DNA of 64,000 bases from Emydura subglobosa. Taxonomy: Eukaryota > Chordata > Testudines > Chelidae. Made by a program: the position numbers and the translations under genes. Location of the stretch: positions 62,001-126,000 of the forward strand of contig ML680038.1 in assembly GCA_007922225.1 (NCBI GenBank), given 5' to 3'. Positions 35,026 through 46,500 of this stretch are shown piece by piece. The first letter of the stretch is position 1, and every line of letters begins with the position of its first letter. The notes beneath the pieces were generated by a model. That model saw only the letters and a list, made by a program, of their open reading frames with translations. It had not been told where the DNA came from and made no database searches.

Positions 35026-36169
35026 ACAGGCTATGTTGAGTAAGCTGCACTGGTACAAATTGCAACACATGCTGGCTTTGCTTGCCTACACAAGGGGCGC
35101 ACACAGAGGCACCTATATTGATAGCAGCATCCCTGTGGAGAGACCAGGTCTTGTTTTCCTTTAACTGGGAGCTTTGCACTCGGGCAGTCCCCCAATGAGT
35201 TACAATGTGCTCCTGGGAGCCATCTCTCCATTTGGGGAGTTCCAAAAAGGCAATTTAGTCACTTTTGATATTTCATTCCATACAGCTCGTGCCGCACACA
35301 CGATCTCATGTAGGGGACTCCAGAGAACGCGTCTGTTTTTAAGGTGCTGGAAATCAGGAAGGCTTTGTCCAAATCACTTCCTGTTTGTCAGAAAAAACTG
35401 TACCTTGGTCCCAGAGGTAACCTCCCAGTTTTGAAGGTGATATGATTTTTTGGGGGAGATTACAGAGAAGCATCCAAAAGTGGACTAATAATGGAAATTC
35501 AGCTTACACTATGGAGGTATACTGATTAACTGCTCCTCCTGGGTCTTTTCCATCTCCTGATTCCATGCCGCTTACAGGGGATCAAGAAAGGAATGGCAGA
35601 AGGAGACAGTTTTGTTGGAGCTGTGCTGCTGGGTGCTGACGAGACTTTTTTCAATTGTTTTCTAGGCTCATTTTAAGGAGGGGAGAGAGAAAATCTGCAC
35701 AACAAATGAGCTCTGTGACATTTCTATAGTACAAGACCCAGTAGGCCCAACCAGTCCAATTCTTCTCATCCAGATCAGGACGGTTCCCTATCACATATTT
35801 GGTTTTGGATTGTCTGTGTCTCAAGAGGTGACTCTTCCTCCGTCTCCCTTGAGACGTCGCCCAAGACACGGTATAGAAAGCTGGTGAAAACAGAGTATTT
35901 TGTATTCTGCACCAGAAAAAAAAAGAAGAAATTTAAAGAAAACAAAATATTTTCATTTTCAGCTGAAAAACTGAAAATATTTTGGTTTTATGTTGTCAAA
36001 AACTCAACATATTTTTGGTTTTAATTTTTTTGAAAATAGAGAAAAAAATGAACAAATAACGGAGAAATTAAAAGCCTGACCCAAAAACACACCGAAGTCA
36101 CTGGAAAGACTCCCGATGATTTCAGTGGGTTTTGTGTTAAGCACTGAAGACAGCTTTGGAACAGGGACT

Positions 36170-36300
36170 ATTTATTGTGGGTTTGTACAGCACCTAGCGT
36201 GGTGGGGCCCTAATCCATCACTAGAGCTCCCCGGTGCTACAGTGAGACACATAACAAAGGACAGTACCTGTCCTGCGGAGTTTACAACCTAATTTTTCTA
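36170..36300 (+). repeat. SINE tail block
   Basis: GGTTTGTACAGCACCTAGCG followed by TGGTGGGGCCCTAATCCATC and CCGGTGCTACAGTGAGACAC. Confidence 0.55.
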
Positions 36301-37072
36301 TAATCTGCTTTGTAAGTATTGATACTGGAAGCTTAGTGATCAGTGTGGATACCAGTGAGACATGGTACGCCCGATTTGCAGATCAATAAGGTTTAATGTG
36401 CCAGGTTTTCTATAGATATACTAGCTGAATACAAAGCCTAACATTAACTGCAATATCTCATACTCACTAAGCCTGGAGAGCGAAGCAGTCACTTAGAAGG
36501 CTGTATACAGGAACGGCTTTCTTCAGGGGCCCCGCTGGTCTGACCAGAAGCACCTCCCGTGGAGTCAGGTGTTGATGGAACACGCCCCTTTGTCTAAGTA
36601 GTGACTTCTTATAACCTTCCATAAACAGCTTTCATCTAATTACCCTCTACTCATTATCATATATGCTAATTACATACATTGGGTTCTCACCCTTAACTAC
36701 ATTTCATTCCATTCTCACCATAATAACTGGGATAATCAAAACAACATCTGTTAATAGGAGGGGTGATAAAAAATACATACCCACGGGCAGTGGAAAAATA
36801 TACCCCCAGATGTTTAAGGATAACTTGTTACTGTTCTCACTGTTATCCATGTGCAGCTGCAACAGACATGTTGTGTATTTCGTCTTATGTGCCACGGTAT
36901 GCAAAACCTGAGACATCTGCAAGATTACCCAGTATTCCTGCTGGTCTCTGCCAACCAGAAGATGTCAGGCTGCTGAGGCTAGAGTGGTAAAGCAAGTAAC
37001 TTAAGCTATGCTAGGCCCCAAGACAGTGGTCAAGCAACTCAAATTGCACTGGGCCGTCGACAGTAAGGATAT
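36300..37072. other. Unclassified AT-rich stretch, possible old LTR
   Basis: Contains AATAAGGTTTAATG near 36385 and polypyrimidine and AT-rich stretches with no coding signal. Its texture resembles an LTR, but I cannot define ends or a target duplication. It lies directly 5' of the solo LTR at 37078. Confidence 0.2.
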
Positions 37073-37077
37073 AGGAC

Positions 37078-38196
37078 TGTGATGCCCTGTGTCTGAAAAC
37101 AGCACCCCAAAAACCACACATTCACCAGTGTCTCACAATTATGATACGTTTTGTACAAAGTATGCCTGGTTTGGTATTATTTTAAAAGTCTTGATCCGCT
37201 AAACATTCGTATCCTGTTGGATTGTATGTGCTACCATAGTATGGAAAGTTATAAAATATTGTGGTAAATGTGACTAGAACATGTTGCGAGGTGGGGACCA
37301 CCGAAACCAGCTTTCCAGGCACGACAACGAAGTGACCAGACATGCTAATGGCCCATCAAGGAAAGATTCCACTACCAGGGATTGCGTACAGCGAAGGCTT
37401 TGTTCTAGGATGCACGTTTGCAATGGGGTTGCTTGACCAATGGGAAACAGCTGCCACATCACATGCATGGACTCTTTTAGCAAGCTGAAACAGACGGTAA
37501 AAGGAGGAGTGTGACATCGTTTGGCTCCATTCCCATTCAACTGAACACCCGAAGGGAAGGGTCATCTAGAAGACAAAAGGACTTTGAAAAGGGGGAGGAG
37601 AGTCCCAGGCAGGGAAGGTTGCCCCGCCTACGTTTAAGAAACTGCTTGTACCAGCTAACAAGGGTGAGACATTGCTAATTCAAGAGCTTGTTAGTGTGTA
37701 GAACTTAGACTGTGACCTTATGTTTATTTCATTTGGTAACTTCTTTCCATCTCTTTACACTTGCCACTTAGAGTCACTTACATCTATTTTTCTATAGCTA
37801 ATAAACTTGTTTAATGTTTTACCTTAACCAGTGTGTCTTTGAGTGACATGTTTAGACAAACTGCTCAGTAACAAAAGCTGGTGCACATTCCTTCCACTTT
37901 AAGGGAAGGGTGGATTGGATAATAATCTCCACTGGTCAGGCTTTTTGACCAGGGTAGACAGTATGGTCCTAGAGTCCTGGGCTAGGAGCCAGCTGGAGTT
38001 TCTCCATTGTTGGTTTGTGAGTGGCAGGAAAGTGTTAGCGTGGTGTGGTCCTGGACTGTGTAAGTGCAAAACCTGCCAGGGGTTTGTGACCTGTCACAGC
38101 ATCTCCGTGTGAGAGAGAGTCTAAGCTGGTCAGACAGAGAGCTCAGTGGTATCCCAGCTACCAGGTGGTACCCCAGGGGTTCTGCATACCATCACA
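37078..38196 (+). mobile_element. Solo LTR, 1,119 bp, with 5-bp target duplication
   Basis: Begins TGTGATGCC and ends ACCATCACA, a 7-bp terminal inverted repeat with canonical TG...CA ends. It is flanked by the exact pentamer AGGAC at 37073-37077 and 38197-38201. A polyadenylation signal AATAAA lies at about 37800 followed by a GTGTGTCTTTGAGTG block, as at an R/U5 boundary, giving the plus orientation. No internal region, primer binding site or second LTR is present, so it is the product of LTR-LTR recombination. The 5-bp duplication fits Gypsy-type elements or class III endogenous retroviruses. I cannot decide which. Confidence 0.85.
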
Positions 38197-38204
38197 AGGA
38201 CCAA

Positions 38205-38460
38205 TACGAAAAGAGATGAGATGGCCTAATGAATAAAGCATAGGTCTGGAATTTGAGACCTGGGTCCCCTTCCTGGCTTTGCCACACACTCCTGTGTTCC
38301 CTTGGGCAAGTCCGTTAGTCTCTCTGTGCCTCAGTTTCCCCTCATAAAGCTAATGGCACTGCCCTAACCCTACAGGGGCATGGTGAGGATAAATTCATCC
38401 ATGTCTGTGAAAATAAGGTGAAGAGCGTTTCCGAAACTCTGAGCCTGCTCTGCAGAGAAG
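38205..38460 (+). mobile_element. MIR-type SINE
   Basis: GATGGCCTAATGAATAAAGC, TTTGAGACCTGGGTCCCCTT, TTGGGCAAGTCCGTTAGTCT, GTGCCTCAGTTTCCCCTCAT and TACAGGGGCATGGTGAGGAT: a nearly full-length MIR just 3' of the solo LTR. Confidence 0.85.
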
Positions 38461-38514
38461 AGTACCTGTGTCTCATATGCCCTCTGGGTATCTCTTCCCT
38501 GTTTTAGCGTCAAC

Positions 38515-38590
38515 AAATCCTGCATCTTGGCAGGGGGTTAGACTAGATGACCCTTGTGGTCCCTTTGAACCCTGTGGTTCTGTCACAAGA
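38515..38590 (+). mobile_element. CR1 3' end fragment
   Basis: GGCAGGGGGTTAGACTAGAT then GACCCTTGTGGTCCCTTTGA and GTGGTTCTGT, the sense-strand CR1 terminus with a decayed tail octamer. Confidence 0.7.
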
Positions 38591-39259
38591 GGCTGTGGAG
38601 GAGTGGTGCCTGCAGCGACAGAACAGGAAGACCCACGTTAATGAGGTTATAGCACTGGCCGTGACAGCCGTATAGCCCCAGGCGCAGGGATTCTTTCTCC
38701 CTGCATGCCTGCACAGAGCAGGGTGCAATGGTGAGGCTTCTTAAAGAGGTGCCAATGAGATCACTGCAGATAAAGACGTCGATATGACTGAATCCATGCC
38801 AACGAGTCCATTCCTGTGTTGTGAGTGTGATTTGAGCTATCCGGCCGGCCATCTATGGATTCCCCTTGCTCCGGTGCTGGGGCATCAAGGTGACAGTTAC
38901 AGAGCTTCACAGAAGAACCGATGAGGCTGTTTCCCTGGCAGTCACTGCGTGGCTGACGTCAGCATGAGACGTGGGGAGGTGGGCAGCAGAACTGGTGGGA
39001 AAACTGATTTTCTATCCCACAAAGAAATGTGAGAATTCAAAACCAAAAACAAACTGGGACAAAAAGCCAAAATATCTCAAGTTTTCGTGACATGAAATTG
39101 GAAACGAAAAAGATGTTTTGTGTCATTCGGTATGTTTTCTTTTGACGCTGGACCTTCATTTATTTATTGAAAATAAATTTTGAAACAAAGCATTCAAACT
39201 TTGCCCTCCAAAAATGATGAAATGGGACGTTTTCAAACTGGCTTCCTTCCGTGTTCAAT

Positions 39260-39850
39260 TACATTTCATAGCCCTAGGTTCCAAGGCGAGAAGAGACCCG
39301 GTGGCCATCTAATCCGACCGCCTGTATGACACAGGCCAGAGAGCTGCCCGAAATGAATTCCTGTTCCAGCTAGAGCAGAGAGTCTAGAACAGTGGTTCTC
39401 ATCCTTTCCAGACGACTATACCCCTTTTAGGGGTCTGATTTGTCTTGCGTACCCCGAAGTTTCACCTCCCTTAAAAACTACTTGTTTACAAAATCAGACA
39501 TAAAAATACAAAAATGTCACAGCCACTGTTACTGAAGAATTGCTGACTTTCTCATTTTTACCATATAAAAAAATCAATTAGGAAAAAAAATTGTAGTTAT
39601 ATTTCACTGCATAGTGTATAGAGCGGTATAAACAAGTCATTGTCTGTATGAAATTTGAGTTCGCATTGACTTTGCTAGTGCTTTTTATGTAGCCTGTTGT
39701 CAAAGTAGGCAAATACCTAGATAAGTTGATGTACCCCCTGGAAGACCTCTGTGTACCCCCAGAGGCATGTGTATCCCTGCTTGAGAAACACTGGTCTAGA
39801 AAAACATCCCATCTTGATTTTGAAAGGATCGATACAATTTAGTGAAAAAT
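39260..39850 (-). mobile_element. CR1-type LINE 3' fragment split by a hAT element
   Basis: Left part TCATAGCCCTAGGTTCCAAG and CATCTAATCCGACCGCCTGT up to 39389. It resumes at 39794/39802 with AAACATCCCATCTTGATTTT. Same subfamily as 5783, 45432 and 52313. The break coincides with the hAT-type element described separately. Confidence 0.78.
39390..39793. mobile_element. Non-autonomous hAT-type element, 404 bp, with 8-bp TSD
   Basis: Ends CAGTGGTTCTCATCC and TTGAGAAACACTG are inverted complements with one or two changes, the hAT (Charlie-like) terminal pattern. It is flanked by the exact octamer GTCTAGAA at 39382-39389 and 39794-39801. Interior has no transposase frame. It lies inside an older minus-strand CR1. 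Confidence 0.9.
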
Positions 39851-40879
39851 GTTGGTTTTGCCGAAAGGGCATTTTAATGAGACGTTTTTAGCCTGCGCTG
39901 GTGGACGGCAAAGGTAGCCCCTGGATCCTGGCACAGGATCCAAACCTTTGCTGGAAGTTACAGCTGCCTGAAGACTACTCTAACTTATGTCAGTTGCCCA
40001 CAGGGGACGTTCCAGTAGCTATGATCTTTGTCCTGGATCTTTCCTTTGCACAGGAAGCCACTACAACATCTCTGCACCTTCTGTGGGTATCCCAGGGCCG
40101 ATGAAGGGGTGTGTGGGGGTGTCTCTCTCTCTCTCTGTCTCTGTAAAATATCCAAGCCCATAAAGGTATCAATTCCAAACTCAGCAAAACGTTTTATGAC
40201 TGGGATACGTCGTCCGATGGTGAAAAAGCATGACCTAGAAATACAAATCCTGCACAAATGAAATGCTCTTTCACTGCGCCAGTTCCTCTCTCTCAATTCT
40301 CCTGGGAATCACAACCTAATTTCCTCCCAGCTACAATAACAGCTCTGCAGGATCTTTTACAAAAATTGGTGTGTGTGCGTTTGTGTGTTGGGGAAATGGA
40401 CTCATCAGGTCCTGTCTGCTTCGGCTGTGTCTCCAGGAACTTCCAAGCACAGGATGATGTCTGGATAACCCTCCCCTCCTTTCACCTTTTTCAACTTAAT
40501 TATCATTGTGTTCCTTCAATGAATCCGGAAAGCTGCAGGGATATTTCAGCAGCGGGGGGGTTATTGCATTCGCTGTCCGCATTGTTTCGATTCGCTCGCT
40601 GCGGCTGCCTTCCGATAATGAATTGTTTGCGGTTCGGTAATAAGGTTTCTTCCCCGCTCCCAACGGGCAGAAGAGGATTATAGCGCGAACAATTGGATAA
40701 CGTTTTTTACTTCATTGTGTGACCTGTCCCAGCAGGCTGATTGCTTGGCTTGCAAAAGGAAAAAAATGCTAGTCTGAGCCGGTGTTTTTACTGGGACGCC
40801 TGTTGAAGAGCTCCTCATTCACATAAAGCCGTCTTCTTTGCAGGTACAGATAAAGATGACCCAGGTGCAGCCAGAGAGG

Positions 40880-40972
40880 AAGTGTGGCCCACTGGGCAAG
40901 ATGCTGGCCTGGTGTGCCAGAGATCTGGGTTCAGGTTCTCCCTTTGCTATTTACTTGCTGTGTGATCTTGAC
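40880..40972 (+). mobile_element. MIR-type SINE 5' part
   Basis: GTGGCCCACTGGGCAAGATG, AGATCTGGGTTCAGGTTCTC and ACTTGCTGTGTGATCTTGAC: head and core of a MIR, cut off where the CR1 at 40973 begins. I could not find a convincing 3' half beyond 41690. Confidence 0.7.
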
Positions 40973-41690
40973 CGTAAGAGCTGCCATGGTGGGTCAGATC
41001 AATGGTCCTTCTGGCCCTGTTTCCGACCATGGCTGGTACCAGAGCTTCAAAGGGAGTGTACAGAACAGTACAGTTTTGGAAAAAGCCACCCCGTCTTCCC
41101 CTCCCAACTTCTGGTAGTCAGAGGTGTAGGGTTGCCTGGGGTTACATCCCTGATCACCCTGGCTAATAGCCATTGATGGACCTTACCCCGAACTTATCCT
41201 GTTGTTTGTGAACCTGTTTATACCTTTCACCATCACAACATCCCTTGGCAGTGAGTTCCACACATTAATTGTGCATTGTGTGTAAAAGTACTTCCTCTTG
41301 TTTGTATTAAACTGTTGCCTATTAATTTGATCAGGTGACCCCTGGTTTTTGTATTGTGGCAAAGGGTAAATAACACTTCTCCATCCACTTCTCCACAGCA
41401 TTCATGATTTTGTAGACATCTGCAAGATCACCTCTTACTCGTCTTTTTTCAAAGCTCAACTGCCCTAGTCTTTTTAGGCTCTCCTCAATGGGAAGCCGTT
41501 CCATACCCTTGATCATCTTTGTGGCCCTTCTCTGAACCTTTTCCAGTTCCACTCTGTCCTTTCTGAGATGGGGTGAGCAGAACTGGACACAGTATTCAAG
41601 GTGTGGGTGTACCATGGATTTTTAGAGTGGCGTGATATTTGCTGTCTTATTTTCTGTCCCTTTCCTAATGGCTCCTAAATTTCCAAGTCA
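40973..41690 (-). mobile_element. CR1-type LINE 3' part, minus strand (older subfamily)
   Basis: GAGCTGCCATGGTGGGTCAG, GGCTAATAGCCATTGATGGA, CTTGGCAGTGAGTTCCACAC, ACCTCTTACTCGTCTTTTTT and AGAACTGGACACAGTATTCA. On the minus strand a frame reads [18 protein letters not shown], then [20 protein letters not shown]. It ends about 270 bp upstream of the next OTOF exon. Confidence 0.87.
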
Positions 41691-41955
41691 TTTCCGCCTC
41701 TGTCACCGCTCACCCTTTGTCTGCCCTTAGCTATTCAATGCAAGGACTTTCTTTCTATGAACTATGCCAGACACTGATCTCAGCTGCAGCCTTTGAGAGC
41801 TGCTGTAACACGGAGAAGCTAATAAATGAAGTTTTGCTGATTTACGCCAGCTAAGGATCTGATTCCTATGCATATAAAAAACCCACCCACATAACCTCTC
41901 CCCTGGAACTATCCCACGAGAATCCTAACTTTCTCCTTCCGTCATTTTCTTGCAG

Positions 41956-42044
41956 ACCTTCCGGTGGCCGATCGCCAGCAATATTGACGGCAGTGAGATA
42001 CTGGAGATCCAGGTCTTCAACTACAGCAAAGTCTTCACCAACAG
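41956..42044 (+). CDS. OTOF: OTOF internal exon, 89 bp (C2A domain, ~residues 47-76)
   Basis: Acceptor TTTTCTTGCAG and donor ACAG|GTGAGA. It starts on a codon boundary, in phase with the 59-bp exon, and reads [20 protein letters not shown] then FNYSKVFTN. The last two bases (AG) open an arginine codon finished by the next exon. It matches human otoferlin 47-76, remembered as [20 protein letters not shown] and FNYSKVFSN, with conservative changes. The 89-bp length and phase equal the human exon (cDNA 139-227). This is the middle of the C2A beta-sandwich. The acidic residues do not form the usual calcium-binding set, in line with C2A being reported as a non-calcium-binding C2 domain. Confidence 0.97.
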
Positions 42045-42168
42045 GTGAGAGAGAGTTTTTCTCTTCCCCGCAGTCTGTGCTGGGGCCAGTCCCATTCCCC
42101 GTGGAAGAGGGCAGCAGTCGCCCCCCTCAAGCTGCTACCATGGTTTTGTCTGGAGCCTGGTTTCCCTG

Positions 42169-42194
42169 GAGAGAGAGAGAGAGAGAGAGAGAGG
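42169..42194. repeat. (GA)n microsatellite
   Basis: About 12 GA dinucleotides, 125 bp downstream of the exon ending at 42044. Confidence 0.97.
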
Positions 42195-44284
42195 TTAGTA
42201 TATCTTCCAAGAAGCCAAGCAAGCCTTTGCTACAGGAATTTGAACCAGGCTGAGGCGATTGCCTGGAAATCAGAGCTCAAATTTGCAAGCACAGGTGCTG
42301 AAAGTTATTCAGGCATATTCGGGCACCTGAAATAATGAGCCTGATGGAACGTCCCTTGACTACAACAGAAGCTGCAGGTGGTCGGGAGCTTGGAGAATAA
42401 GGCCCCTTATTTAGGTGGTGAAATATGAAAGTAGGTGTCCAGGTTTAGGCACCCACCTTCGAAAATTCTGCCCTGAATTTGTTTTTTCTTTCTCTTTTTA
42501 TAGCTCTCGGGTTTTGTTCCATCTATATTTTAGTGACTGACAGAATATATGTATCCTCTACTGTAGTGCATGCATTGTCTTCGATTCTTTCCTTTAGCTC
42601 TTGGAACGTAGTACAGAGAAGGATGTGTTTTGTCTCTCTCTTTCCCCAGCCCTTTCATCGTTAGGTTATTTAGTATGTTTTCCCCTCGTTCTCACTGCGA
42701 AATGGTGCAGGTATTTAACAAAAACAGGAAGTCAATACTAAGCTACCGACGAAGGATAAGCCAGTAAATCATTATACTCATTCCAGAGGGGAAGAAAGAT
42801 CTGCAGTCATATAACCCACACGTGGCTTATACTAACAGGCAGTTAATAACCTGACCAAGTGGGGATACTTTAGGATAGTGGGTCTCTGCCCTCTTTGGTC
42901 TGGGACCCACAGAACAGCTGTAAAATCTCCTTTTGACCCACCCACCCCCCTGAAGTGGGACTTAAGTGTTGCCTGGGCGGGGCCTTATGCCAGTCCCATG
43001 CATGTGGGAGGAAATCATCCTCAGTTAGCTTCTGCCCAGCTAGCAGAGATCAGATATCTTAGACTGGGCCCTTGTTTTGATATCATCAAGCGTGAGAGGC
43101 AGGCGACTGGGATCAGCAGCCCAACTTTCTAACCTGAAGCCCCTTGGCCGGAACCATCGCTCCTTGGTTCCAGTCTCCAGCGGGGGCAGCGCCCACCCCC
43201 TTCTGCAAGGCTTTGTTACCGGCTTTCAGCCCTTTGCCCCCTCTTAGCCTATTGCTCCCCCTTTGTCTCCATTTCTCCAGCCTGCACAGATTAAATTCCT
43301 CTAATATTTCCTCCCCGCTCATCTCTGCTAATCCTCTAATTGGCGTCCCAGCCTTTTTCTGCCTCTCCCGACTATCCATGTCCCAGTGCCCTCTCAGTGA
43401 TCTCCCGAAGGTGGACGTGTCTTTTCCCCACGGGGAGAGGCGACATTGCCTTTCAGATCACGTACACAACGCGGGGGCCGTATTGAATCTTGCCCCTAGC
43501 GGTGATTAGCATCGTGGGCTACCTGGCACGATTTACCAACGCTGCCACCCTCCCAGCTGGCGTTAGCCAGCTAGCTAAACGTGCTAACGGATGCTTCCTG
43601 TCTAGCAGGCTTTCCACGCACCAACTAGAAGTAATCACACCAACTGGTTGATAAAGCGTATAGTCAACTGCTTGACCGCACTTGGGTTCATTATGAAATT
43701 GACTGGAGACCAAATAAGCAGTGTCAGTCAGCTTTATTCATATGGGGCAGGAAAACATGTCTGCACCGTAGCTGTCTCTGAAGAGCGGTCCTGTGGGTGA
43801 TGTTACATTCACCTTATGCAGAAGAAGTGCTTCTAAAGTTATATCTCTACCGCCATCCTTTTCCACCCTCCGTGTCTGCCGGTCAAAGGCGCCGCATATC
43901 TCATTTTAAACTAGGTGTCACCAATGAGCTTTGTATCTTGTTTTGTCTGGTACCGTGAGTCGCTCTGAGCTTTGTTCTGGGTACATGCATCCTAGGGGCT
44001 AAGGAGCGGGACGACACCTCTCAGGCCTCTGCCAGGATAAATGGGTTTGTGAAGGCACCTCCCTTTCTGTTGCTATAAGGAAACAATTCTATGTCCTGAC
44101 ACTGACAATTCTCCTGTCACTTAAACCAAAGCTTACCTCAACTGTTGCAGGGTGTTATGGGATGCTTAGCATAAGTGAACAGGGTTATAACAAAGGAGTG
44201 ACTCTTGGGATGATGACTGGGCGTGCACTAAATGTACCCAGGGAAGAGCTGCTTTCAGTTCCCTAGCAGAACTCTCTTTCAACC

Positions 44285-44345
44285 CAAGTGGTCAGGGCAG
44301 CGTTTGTTGTACTGAAAGCCTTGGGTTCAATTCCCACTGACGGCT
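44285..44345 (+). mobile_element. tRNA-derived SINE fragment
   Basis: AAGTGGTCAGGGCAGCGTTT followed by CTTGGGTTCAATTCCCACTG. GGTTCAATTCC is a near-perfect B box. No tRNA cloverleaf is complete, so it is not a tRNA gene. Confidence 0.45.
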
Positions 44346-44639
44346 TGTGGTGTCTACCTGCATAGGTGAGCTTGTTCTTGGTTGGCTTCCCTGAGTACAG
44401 GTTTGTTTCTATTGGGTGGTCAGGTGCTGATTTTTGGTACAGGACTGGAGGGTAAATTGCTGTTCATCCCCTCAGCTCTTCTCCGGATACGTTTAGTGAA
44501 AGCTGGGGACAGGTACTAAACGGGACGTCTGAACTCATGGGTCGCGCACTGGAGTAAGAGTCAAGAGCCGTTGACCTGGTGGGTGAACTGGTGCTACTCG
44601 TTCCTGCTGTCCATGCCTTTGGCGCCTCTCCTGCCCTTT

Positions 44640-44770
44640 GTCTTCTCCATTTGGATTGGAAGCTCTTTGGGGCAGGGAGCGGCTCTTATTTTGTGTTTGT
44701 ACAGCGCCCAGCGCAACAGGACCCAGATCTCAGCCGAGGCTTCTAGCAGCTACTGTAACACAGACAATAG
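44640..44770 (+). repeat. SINE tail block
   Basis: GGAAGCTCTTTGGGGCAGGG, TTTGTGTTTGTACAGCGCCC and AGCTACTGTAACACAGAC. The most complete copy of this block in the window. Confidence 0.6.
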
Positions 44771-45431
44771 TGATGAAGAATACTGGCCTAAAGCCAATGT
44801 GTTACGCAGCCCCGTCCCCCGACCACCCAGTCTGGTATTCTCCAGGGCCTTCCGAGCCAGCAGCTGGGCACGTTTGCACTTGTTTCCGAGTGACATTTAC
44901 AAAGCGAAGGTGCGGACAGATGATCTCTGGGGCCGGGATGCTAAATGTGAATCGCTTTCAAGCATCAGACTGGCCCTGACGGTGTCTCCTGGGTATTGGG
45001 AGGTTAGTGCAATCACACAAGAGTTTGAACTGAGCAGAGGGGGTGCACGCCCATTGGGTGGCCGAAGCAGGAATATTTTGGGCCCCTCCCTGCACACAAA
45101 ACATACTGAAGAAGTGAATGGGGGGGTGCTTTGGGCCACTAGGACCCGTTAGCCATTGTTTAGTCCGCTTATGCCTAGCGCCGGCTCTGTTCAATTGAGC
45201 AACGGGGGTGGAAGGCTGCCGCTCCCACCAGCTGGACACGAGGCAGATGGCAGGAGGTATCCACCGCACGGCAAAGTCCCTGCCACTGAGCCCTCTGCAA
45301 CGCTGTCTGGGGCACAGTCCATGCACGCAAATCCAGCCGCTTGTGTGTGACCCCTGCTGGGTGCACAGCTGTCCAGAACGCAGCGCCAGCTGTCCAGACC
45401 CTTTGCAAATCACTGCCAACTTGAACTCAGA

Positions 45432-45850
45432 GGGTCATCGATCTTAGGGCGAGAAGGGACTATTCTGATCATCTGCTCTGACTACAGGCCCTAGACTTTC
45501 ACCCCACGATTCCTGCGTTAAGCCCAAACCTCGCGGATGAGCTAGTGTGTGTCCTCTAGAAAGCAAGAGCCAGTCTTGAATGAAAGACGCCAAGCGATGG
45601 AGAATCTATCGCATCTCTTGGTTAATTATTCCTGTTGTTAAAAATCGGTGTCGTCTTTCCAATCTGAATTTGTTCCGTTCCAGCTTCCAGCCGTTGGATC
45701 TTGGTTGGCTTTTGTCTGCTGCATTGAAGAGCTGCTAGGTCAGAGATCTTCTCCCCACGTAGGTACTTACAGACCGTGATCAAGTCAGCCCTTAACCTTT
45801 TCTTTGATGAGTTAACGAGGCTCAACGTGGCCCTAAACTCTCGGGGCTAG
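45432..45850 (-). mobile_element. CR1-type LINE 3' fragment, minus strand
   Basis: CATCGATCTTAGGGCGAGAA, AGCGATGGAGAATCTATCGC, AATCTGAATTTGTTCCGTTC, CCACGTAGGTACTTACAGAC and AACCTTTTCTTTGATGAGTT. Longest copy here of the subfamily also seen at 5783, 39260 and 52313. Confidence 0.85.
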
Positions 45851-46354
45851 ATCCAGCGTGCCCAGGTCTTTTTGCAATCTGGCCATTTACTTTTGTGCCT
45901 ACCCGGGGCTGAGTTCTTCTGCCAGTCTGGCCTGGAGACATTAAATAGGAAGCTCATTATGCCGTTTACAGAGTCACTTTTCCTAGCAGAGGCCATGCTT
46001 TAAAGTGGCACCGTCCCAGGTCTGTGATGGAGGCGGGGCCCTATCATGTCAGAAAGCAACCTGCAGAAGAACTACATGCCCTCACAAACAGAGGGGATCA
46101 CCCGGGGTGCCTCTTTGAGCTTGTCTTGTCTCCCTGTAGTGGCTCATCCAGAGGAAGGTTAACGACCTAGCACTGCTGCCGGCTAATGGAGCAGCTCCTT
46201 TAGTTCACGTGGCAGAGCTCTGTGTTTTGGTGCGGAGTGTACCAGGGTCCAGTGGAGGGTCTTTAAACAGCAAGGACTTCCTGGCCCATGGCTGCTAGCC
46301 CATGGGGTGAGCACACTGACCCCATAACTCTGCCAGCCCCTTCACTGGTGTGTT

Positions 46355-46500
46355 CTTTGGTTATTACCCCCATGTCACAGCTGGGGAACTGAGACCCACA
46401 GAGATGAAGTGACTTGCCCCAGCTCATACCAGATGCATGTGGCAGAGGCAGGACTGACCCCAGGTCTCCTGAGTCTTAGCCCACCGCCTTAACCGCGGAC
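46355..46500 (-). mobile_element. MIR-type SINE, minus strand
   Basis: CATGTCACAGCTGGGGAACT, GAGACCCACAGAGATGAAGT, GACTTGCCCCAGCTC and GGCAGAGGCAGGACTGACCC. Confidence 0.75.

Larger units (their letters stand above)
12765..41955 (+). other. OTOF: OTOF intron between the 59-bp and 89-bp exons (29,191 bp)
   Basis: Complete intron, GTAAGA to CTTGCAG. Named repeats are listed separately. I see nothing I can name in 12765-13340, 13510-14195, 14277-15229, 15440-16619, 16717-17330, 18720-19325, 20225-22110, 22690-23100, 23220-23776, 23823-24990, 25011-25365, 26671-27282, 27798-29845 (27.8-28.1 kb may be a decayed MITE), 30250-30855, 31780-32630, 32860-33225, 33336-33900, 35025-36170 (AT-rich from 35.9 kb), 36300-37072 (possibly an old LTR), 38590-39260 (AT-rich from 39.0 kb) and 39850-40880. 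The 26.8-27.25 kb stretch is GC-rich with more CpG than its surroundings but shows no exon. Confidence 0.9.

Noticed and set aside
41690..41955. 3' half of the MIR cut at 40972
   Set aside because: Sequence after the CR1 does not resume a readable MIR, so nesting is not claimed there.
43690..44240. Possible reversed LTR (GCTTTATTCATATG near one end)
   Set aside because: I could not find TG...CA ends or a target duplication, so it is left unassigned.
44285..44345. Possible tRNA gene because of the GGTTCAATTCC box
   Set aside because: No cloverleaf can be drawn and the A-box side is decayed. It is better explained as a SINE remnant.
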